Assembly: GCA_012932295.1 (NCBI GenBank)
Contig: JAAONU010000016.1
Coordinates: 18,009,530-18,073,529, forward strand
DNA length: 64,000 bases
Source: Cyclina sinensis
Taxonomy: Eukaryota > Mollusca > Bivalvia > Venerida > Veneridae
Direction: 5' to 3'
The notes under the pieces were generated by a model that was not told where the DNA came from, ran no database searches, and worked only from the letters and a program-made list of their open reading frames with translations. Of this stretch, positions 57,173 to 64,000 are shown piece after piece; positions within the stretch are counted from its first letter, which is position 1; the number at the start of each line of letters is the position of its first letter. The translations under genes were made by a program, and so were the position numbers.

Positions 57173-58508
57173 CTGCTAAAAGAATATTACTAGAACCTAG
57201 TTTTGAAACAATGTAATAATGATGTATAGTAATATACACTGAACTCAAGTTTTAGTTTAGTACAAGTTTATAATATATCATTAAAATTTATACTTAAACA
57301 ATTCAATACAGCAACTTCTTCCAGAATAAAATGGTATTTTCCAATCCATCCCTCTATTTAGTGAAATTTTGGGGATATTCGAAGTACATAGAAACTGTAA
57401 ACTATTCCTTTACTAGCAATAAGGCAATATAAATGCACTCAATTCTGCTTTTAAGTGATAAATCAAACAACATGGAGCATGTTATCTACCCCGTGCAACC
57501 GCATTGATTCAATCACCACAACATATAACTGAGTATGCCATAATTTAAATCTATGCTGTATAGTAAAAATTAAATTATAAATCTTGTTTTAAAATATGGT
57601 GTTCCTAACTTTTGCTTATATTTGCTTATATTCCCGATTCATTGTGTAAATTTGTTTTGAATCAGTGCTTAGATAACCTTGGTTTTAAATTACTGTGCAC
57701 GTCTTATGCTTGGAAATACAGTTTTAATTTCCCTAAAATTCTTGTTGCAAATTTCAGTTATATGTATAATCCCAAACTCCAAGTAACATACTTCTGTCTC
57801 AAATGCCTGTGACAAATTCTATTACACCAGCTTCTGCATTTTTTTTAAATCTAAATTATGTCAAATTCCTGTGCCAGATCCTACACTACCATAAACTTCT
57901 GATCTATCGTAGAGGGTTATGATGCATCACTTTGTGCAATGCTTTATAACAGGATGTAGAATCTATAATAGACTGACTAAATACCCTACTACACTCTCAA
58001 TCGGGGAGTTCGGTATATGTACTCTGACTCAACCTTAGACTGTTGCGTCAATCAGTTGTCATAACGCAAGTTGTCATTAAACACATTTTTGTCTGATTCA
58101 GCAACCTCTACAAACTATATATAAACTATGTTTTAGATTTCAAAACCGCAGACTAATTAAATTCTTGAAGTTTTGTTCCAAGAATTCTTAAAGTTGCAAT
58201 AAACTGATTATTTGTTGAAGGACTATTTGTATTTGGCTTATGCCGTTTAGCATTTTTGTTTACCGATTTCCATGATGGGGTTAACTTGATTGGGATTTTA
58301 CAGAAATCTGCAGGTTACTTGAAGAGTGAATGCAGAGCAAATAACTAAAAACCAATTAAGTCTGACCCATGAGCTGATGTTCGAACTTACACTGAAACCC
58401 TAAGTTGAATTTTTATTGGACTAAAGAGAATTGCATTGTGTAGTTTATACCTATGCATATTTTAAACAATCATCCAGTTTTCAAATGAAACAAAGAGTAG
58501 TAGATATA
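57173..58508. other. AT-rich, no feature recognised
   Basis: No exon or repeat family seen. Small open frames here have AT-driven composition. Confidence 0.4.
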
Positions 58509-61500
58509 AACTAGAAATGTGTCCATAGGACACAGATGCCCCCTCTCAACCTACATACTCATAGCAATATGGCCACGAGATAGTCATACACGCTGAATCA
58601 TTAATAAGATTGGTTTAACAAAATGACAACTATAAGAAACCTGTTGTGGTTTGAAGACTCAAAATACTGTCTCCAACACTGTGACCAATGGATGAATAAT
58701 ATCCTTCACAATTCTGAATGCATAGTTGGACATTCTTGGAGTTTGCAGATGGTAAACAGGTTTTTTCATGTCTACTTTGTAGTAAGTTCCTAAGTTATAT
58801 GTTCTGTAATTCAGGCTGTCTATAAAATGTCCATTGTCATCTAAATAGTAAACAAATCTAAGCAATTGTTGGAACAAAATTTCACCATTTCCATACTTAA
58901 ATGTTAAATTCTGCTTAAGCTGGTGCTAACGGGCGTGGACGGTAACTTGCATTTTCCATTACTGTCAACGAACATGCTCGATCAAACTGATTCTGCAATT
59001 TGACCATTGGAACAGCGTTAAACTCACTATCTATGAAGGAAAAATTTTCAGGTATCAATCTGTAGGGCAACAATGCTGTTGTCTGAGAAGTAGGTTGACA
59101 GGCAGGATAATCTGGGTTGTAGAATATTATTCTGTTTGTAGACAAGGTTAAACGTAGAACCACCTCTGTGAGTTGGGAGCTGCACATACTGGGAATAGTT
59201 ATTCAATTTCTGTGACAGTCTGAACTGGGTGAGTCTAGCTCCAGCGCTTTTGCAGTTACAGGCGACACAAGTTTAAACAAGAGGGCCAAGATGGCCCTAT
59301 ATCGCTCACCTGAGAATCATTGCACTGAAACATAAAAAAATCAGGATGTAAGTAAGTAGGTCAAGGCCAAGATCATCCACGGTCAAAGATTTAATCTGCA
59401 TGCAAAATTATCTAATGTTTCACTGTTGTAGCCGAACAGAAGGTCTTCTAAGAATAGGCCCTGTGACATATTTGTTGACCCTGGATGACCCATATACAAT
59501 CCTGTCCTAGATTTTATCAAGACAAACATTCTGACCAAATATTAGGAAAATCGGAGGTAAAATACAGCTTCCATTGGCATACACAAGTTTTTTTCTAAGA
59601 TTTGACCCCTTGACCTAGTTTTTGACCCCAGATGACCCATATACAATCCCAGCCAAGATTTCATCAAGACAAACATTCTGACCAAATATTAGGAAAATCC
59701 AATGGAAAATACAGCCTCTATCGCATATACAAGGTTTTTCTAAGATTTGACCCCCTGACCTAGTTATTGACTCAAGACAATCCATATACAATCCCAACTT
59801 AGATACCATAGAGACAAATATTCTGACCAAATATTAGGAAAATCGGATGAAAAATACAGCTTCTATCACATACAAAAGGTTTTCCTAAGATTTGACCCCA
59901 TGACCTAGTTTTTGACCCCAGATGACCCATAAACAATCCCAACCTAGATCTCATCAAGACAAACATTCTGACCAAACATTAGGAAAATCGAATAAAAAAT
60001 ACAGCCTCTATTGCATACACAAGGTTTTTCTAAGATTTGACCCCGTGACCTAGTTTTTGACCCCATTTAACCCATATACAATCCCAACCTAGATCTCATC
60101 AAGACAAGCTTTCTGACCAAATATTAGGAAAATCGAATTAAAAATACAGCTTCTATCGCATACACAAGGTTTTTCTTAGATTATACAATCCCAACCTAGA
60201 TACCATAGAGACAAATATTCTGACCAAATATTAGGAAAATCGGATGAAAAATACAGCTTCTATCACATACAAAAGGTTTTCCTAAGATTTGACCCCGTGA
60301 CCTAGTTTTTGATCCCAGATAACCCATATACAATTCCAACCTAGATTTCATCAAGGCAAACATTCTGACAAAATATTAGGAAAATCCACTGGAAAATACA
60401 GCCTCTATCGCATACACAAGGTTTTTCTTAGATTGGACCCCATGACCTAGTTTTTGACCCCAGATGACCTATATACAATCCCAACCTAGATTTCATCAAG
60501 ACAAACATTCTGACCAAGTTTCATAAAGATCCAATCAAAAATACAGCCTCTATCGCATAAACAAGGCAAATGTGAACAGACAGACGACAGACGACGGACA
60601 GACGCCGGACATCCAGCGATCACAATAGCTCACCCTGAGCATTCGCTCAGGTGAGCTAAAAATGCAAATTTTGAGTATGTAAGGGGCCATAACTCTAACA
60701 ATTCCAATTAACTCTATATGGGAATCCCCAGGTGCACAACTTTACATGCTGACCAACATTCCTGTAAAGTTTCTTGACTGAGGGTGCAGCGCTTTTGCAG
60801 GTACAGGCGACACAAGTTGAAAATTACTATTTTTGACAAAGTAAAGGGCCGTACCTCAAACAGTTCCAACTAAATCTATACGGGAAACCCCAGGTGCACA
60901 ACTTCACATGCTGATCAACATTCCTGTTAAGATTCTTTACTGTAACTCCATCGCTTTTTTAGCTACTGGCGACACAACTTTTTGGGACAGACGGACTTAC
61001 GGATGGAACCCCAGGTGCACAACTTCACAGTTACGGGCGACACAAGTTTACAAAATGCAAATTTTGAGTATGTAAGGGGCCATAACTCTAACAATTCCAA
61101 TTAAATCTATATGGGAAACCCCAGGTGTACAACTTTACATGCTGATCATCATTCCTGTAAAGTTTCTTGACTGTAGGTGCAGTGCTTTTGCAGGTACAGG
61201 CAACACAAGTTGAAAATTACTATTTTTGACTAAGTAAGGGGCCATAACTCTAACAGTTCTAAATAAATCTATATATGAAACCCCAGGTGCACAAGTTCAC
61301 AAGCTGATCAACATTCCTGTAATGTTTCTTGACTCTAGCCCCAGCGCTTTTGGAGCTACAGGTGACACAACTTTTTGGGACGGACGGACAGACGGACGGA
61401 CAGATCCCAAGGTGCACAACTTCACATGCTGATCAACATTCCTGTAAAGTTTCTTGACTGTAGCTTTGCAGGTACAGGCGACACAAGTTGAAAATTACTA

Positions 61501-61716
61501 TTTTTGAGTATGTAAGGGGCCATAACTCTAACAGTTCCAAATAATTTTATATGGGAAACCCCAGGTGCCCAACTTCACATGCTGACCAAAATTCCTGTAA
61601 AGATTCTTCACTCTAGCTCCAGCGCTTTTGGAGCTACAGGCGACACATTTTTTAAGGACGGACGGACGGACAAGGGCAAATCTGAATCCCCCCCCCCAAG
61701 AGTTGGGGCATAAAAA
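58509..61716 (+). mobile_element. ACTAGAAATGTGTCC family element(s), interrupted by a pearl-like element
   Basis: The left end is identical in design to the 40628 and 51758 copies. The first 400 bp match the 40628 copy closely (aactgagtctgc/aactgattctgc, tcaaacac-like blocks). After the nested element at 59277-60662 it continues with units (tgcaaattttgagtatgtaa, caggcgacacaagtt) to a (GACG)n tract at 61658-61672 and CCCCCCCCCCAAGAGTTGGGGCATAA split end. Internal (GACG)n tracts at about 60990 and 61380 suggest that several elements of the family are fused head to tail. Confidence 0.65.
59277..60662 (+). mobile_element. Pearl-like element with 145-bp core of a different sequence
   Basis: Left end ACAAGAGGGCCAAGATGGCC then GCTCACCTGAG; right end GAGCATTCGCTC hairpin, GGTGAGCTAAAA. 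The core is unlike the other pearl copies: units with taagatttgaccccntgacc, marked ATTAGG at 59541, 59688, 59833, 59978, 60123, 60230 (short unit) and 60375; period 145-147 bp. Same ends with a different core shows that cores are exchanged. The empty site is present at about 61043-61062. Confidence 0.8.
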
Positions 61717-61751
61717 TGGAAATAGGCAATTCAGGAAAAACCACAGCCAAA

Positions 61752-62273
61752 ACAAGAACTGTCACAGTAAGATGACTATGTCCCCGAAGTGGTGCTTTGA
61801 ATTTTGAACTGAGAACCAGTCATTCAGGGGTCAAGGTTAAATAAATATAGGTCAGTGGGAAGGTGCCAATATTAAAGCTTTCTGACAATTGGATGTCTAA
61901 AGTGAAGGTCATTCAGGAGTCAAGGTCAACCAAATATTGGTCATTGGGAAGGTCTTGTCGAAAGGGGTGTTGTGTCCAAGTATGAAGTAAATCCACTTAT
62001 TAATATGGAAGTTATGGTCAATGTTATAGTTTTTGGACAATTGCATCTTCAAGTTGAAGGTCACTCTGGGGTCAAGGTCACACAAATGTAGGTCAGTGAG
62101 AAGGTCTTGTCCAAAGAGGTGTTGTGTCTAAGTATGAAGTGAATCCACTTACTAATAAGAAAGTTATGGCCAATGTTAAAGTTTTCGGACAGACTGATAG
62201 ACGGACGGAGAGAATGACGGACTGATGGACGGACAGTTCAAAAACTATATGCCTCCTTTCGGAGGCATAAAAA
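61752..62273 (+). mobile_element. Small element with TATGCCTCC hairpin end
   Basis: Left end ACAAGAACTGTCACAG, two to three units with gtcaaggtca and ttatggtcaatgtta, (GACG)-like tract at 62190-62232, hairpin TATGCCTCC-tttc-GGAGGCATA, then AAAA. Contains plus-strand TCAAGGTCA motifs. Confidence 0.7.
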
Positions 62274-62341
62274 CACAGCGTCCCTACACAGTCAAAAAAG
62301 TAAAGGAAAAGGTAGCATAAATTCATTTATAGATAAATTAA

Positions 62342-63240
62342 ACAAGAGGCCCATGATGGCGCCCTGGATCACTCACCGGAGTAATTTTCTTGAGGGTCTA
62401 CCGTTAAGCAAACATCAGATGCAACATAACATTTTCTATTTGAAAATATTCGAAGATCTCATATTTTACAACAAAAAAAAATCCATGGGGCAGAGGCAAT
62501 TTCGTGGTAACAGCTTGTGAGGAGATGTCATCTGAAGCCATATATTGAAAAAAAAACTACCTTTAGCTCCGGTGGCAATTTTGTTCAATGGAGCAGAACT
62601 GTTTAAGCAATTTTAACGCAGGGGTATGTAAGGAACACTTCTGTGAAATTTGATGGAAAATTACCTTGCCATTGAGGAGATGTTGTTTGATTTCTTTTCT
62701 AATTTCAGCTTTTGCAGCCTTTATTTGCAATGGAGCAGAACGGTTTGAGCAATTTAAGAAAAGGGCAATATAAGGAATACTCTGTCACATTTGGTTTAAA
62801 ATGGCCAAGTTGTTTTGGAGATGTATTTGAAGCCAAATATTGACGAAAATCTTTTTTTTAGCTCTGGCGGCCATTTTGTGCAATGGAGCAGAACCATTTT
62901 AGCAATTTTAATAGAGAGCTATGTTAGGAACTCTTCTGTGAAATTTGGTGGAAAATCACCAAGCCATTCAGGAGAACATGTTTGTTGTTTTATTTTTTTC
63001 TATTTTAAGCTTTTGCAGCCTTAATGTGCAATGAAGCGGAACGGTTTGAGTAATTTTACAAAAGGACATTATAAGGAACAGTTCTTTCAAATTTGGTTTA
63101 AAATGGCCAAGTGGTTTTGCTCAGGAGAAGGGAACCACAAACAGGTAATGAAAATAAGAACCCAAGGGGTTACCGCCTTGGAATGGTCAGTGCCAATACA
63201 GACGCTCTTTTTAGCGGAATTGCATAATAGAAAAGGTTAA
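62342..63240 (+). mobile_element. Pearl-like left end with a diverged 142-153-bp core
   Basis: ACAAGAGGCCCATGATGGCG then CACTCACCGGAGTAA. Core units marked caatggagcagaac at 62586, 62728 and 62881, with a variant at 63029. No right hairpin is evident; the end is approximate. Confidence 0.55.
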
Positions 63241-63517
63241 AGGTTTCTATAAAATTTGGAGTTTCCAGTCAAATGCTTTTTAACAGGCCTGTAATTTTTT
63301 AACTTGTCGCATCAGAGATAAGGTTAAAAGTTATAACCAAGTAGAAAAACTTTTCATGGCTCATCCAGAAATATCTCTATCCTGACAGAATGGTGCCAAG
63401 CTTCAGGGATGACATATTCCTTCAAAGCCTTAAGATAGCCATGCAGTCACAGGAATTCATTAGACTGAAATATAGTCCTTTTACAACCGACGAATATGAA
63501 CTGAAAGTTCTTTATAA

Positions 63518-64000
63518 ACAAAAAGACCATGATGACCCTAGATCGCTCACCTGAGTATTTTGGCTGTAGGCCTGCAGTTAAGCAGTATTTTATGTTTTAA
63601 TTGAAAATATGTAAGTAATGTAAATATAAATATGTAAAATATCAGTCAATGAATAAAGGCTATGACAGAAAGTAGAAATATCTATCATAAGCTATGGTGT
63701 CTTTGACCTTGACCCAGTGACCTAAAACCCTACCCATGGGTAGAGGTCCATGCAAGGATCCTATATACCGAATATCAAAGATATTGGTCTTTATATGAAA
63801 GCTGTATAAGGTACAGAATTTAAACCTATTTTTAGCCTTGGTGACCTTTAACCTAATCTAATTATTCAAAAAAACTTAATAAAGCTTGCTTCATGCCAAA
63901 TTTTAAAATTCTAGGCTTTGTGGTTTCAGACATGAAGATTTAAAAAAAAATTTCTTCTATACTGCTATTTAAAACTTGTGACCCCTCGGGAGGGGCCAAT
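63518..64000 (+). mobile_element. Pearl-like element running off the right edge
   Basis: Left end acaaaaagaccatgatgacc then CGCTCACCTGAG; the following 400 bp match the left regions at 1270-1540 and 12300-12600 (ggctgtaggnctgcagttaa, cctacccatgggtagaggtc). Core begins near 63930. Incomplete here. Confidence 0.7.

Overview
The window looks like nuclear DNA of a marine bivalve, possibly a venerid-type clam. It is AT-rich, has GT-AG introns, and is packed with interspersed elements that have tandem-repeat cores, (GACG)n tracts and 3' hairpins, resembling the bivalve 'pearl' / Helentron-associated (HINE) elements. The species cannot be named from the sequence alone.

Main gene. One large gene runs on the minus strand from about 43.8 kb down past the left edge. 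I could chain 13 exons (43777 to 241) with GT-AG introns and compatible phases at all 12 junctions, about 1,100 codons. The protein resembles PARP14/PARP9-type macro-domain proteins. From N to C it has a cysteine-poor, low-complexity region made of about four tandemly duplicated exons (43.2-38.3 kb), a degenerate macro-like domain (38.3-36.3 kb), a canonical macro domain (34.6-28.3 kb), a charged linker (including a 28-nt microexon at 7.5 kb), and a third macro domain (3.6-0.24 kb). Any PARP catalytic or WWE domain would lie to the left of the window. Weaker candidate upstream exons on the same strand encode an RRM-like segment (53.5 kb) and a RING-like segment (57.1 kb).

Mobile DNA. Most of the rest is a nested graveyard of elements. 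At least seven sequence-distinct families share one architecture: a left end starting ACAAG, a core of tandem units of about 142-168 bp, a (GACG/GACC)n tract, a 3' terminal hairpin and a TAAAA tail. Nearly all have the same orientation, antisense to the gene. Three nested insertions with matching empty sites in the same window define element boundaries. A minus-strand PIF1-helicase plus endonuclease fragment (22.9-24.5 kb) is probably debris of the autonomous Helentron. Other remnants are a SWIM-zinc-finger/YqaJ-exonuclease gene (9.3-10.7 kb, plus), two LINE ORF2 C-terminal fragments (7.9-8.3 and 11.0-11.9 kb, minus), a hAT-like element (25.3-26.4 kb), foldback elements whose inverted repeats are minisatellites (44.1-46.7 kb), and a perfect-looking 132-bp foldback MITE with a 7-bp target duplication (46.8-47.0 kb).

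Regulatory-looking content. The repeats carry many nuclear-receptor half-sites, including four perfect AGGTCAnnnTGACCT palindromes and an array of seven perfect DR1 motifs. 47.0-51.7 kb and most of 53.5-58.5 kb are AT-rich with no confident gene.
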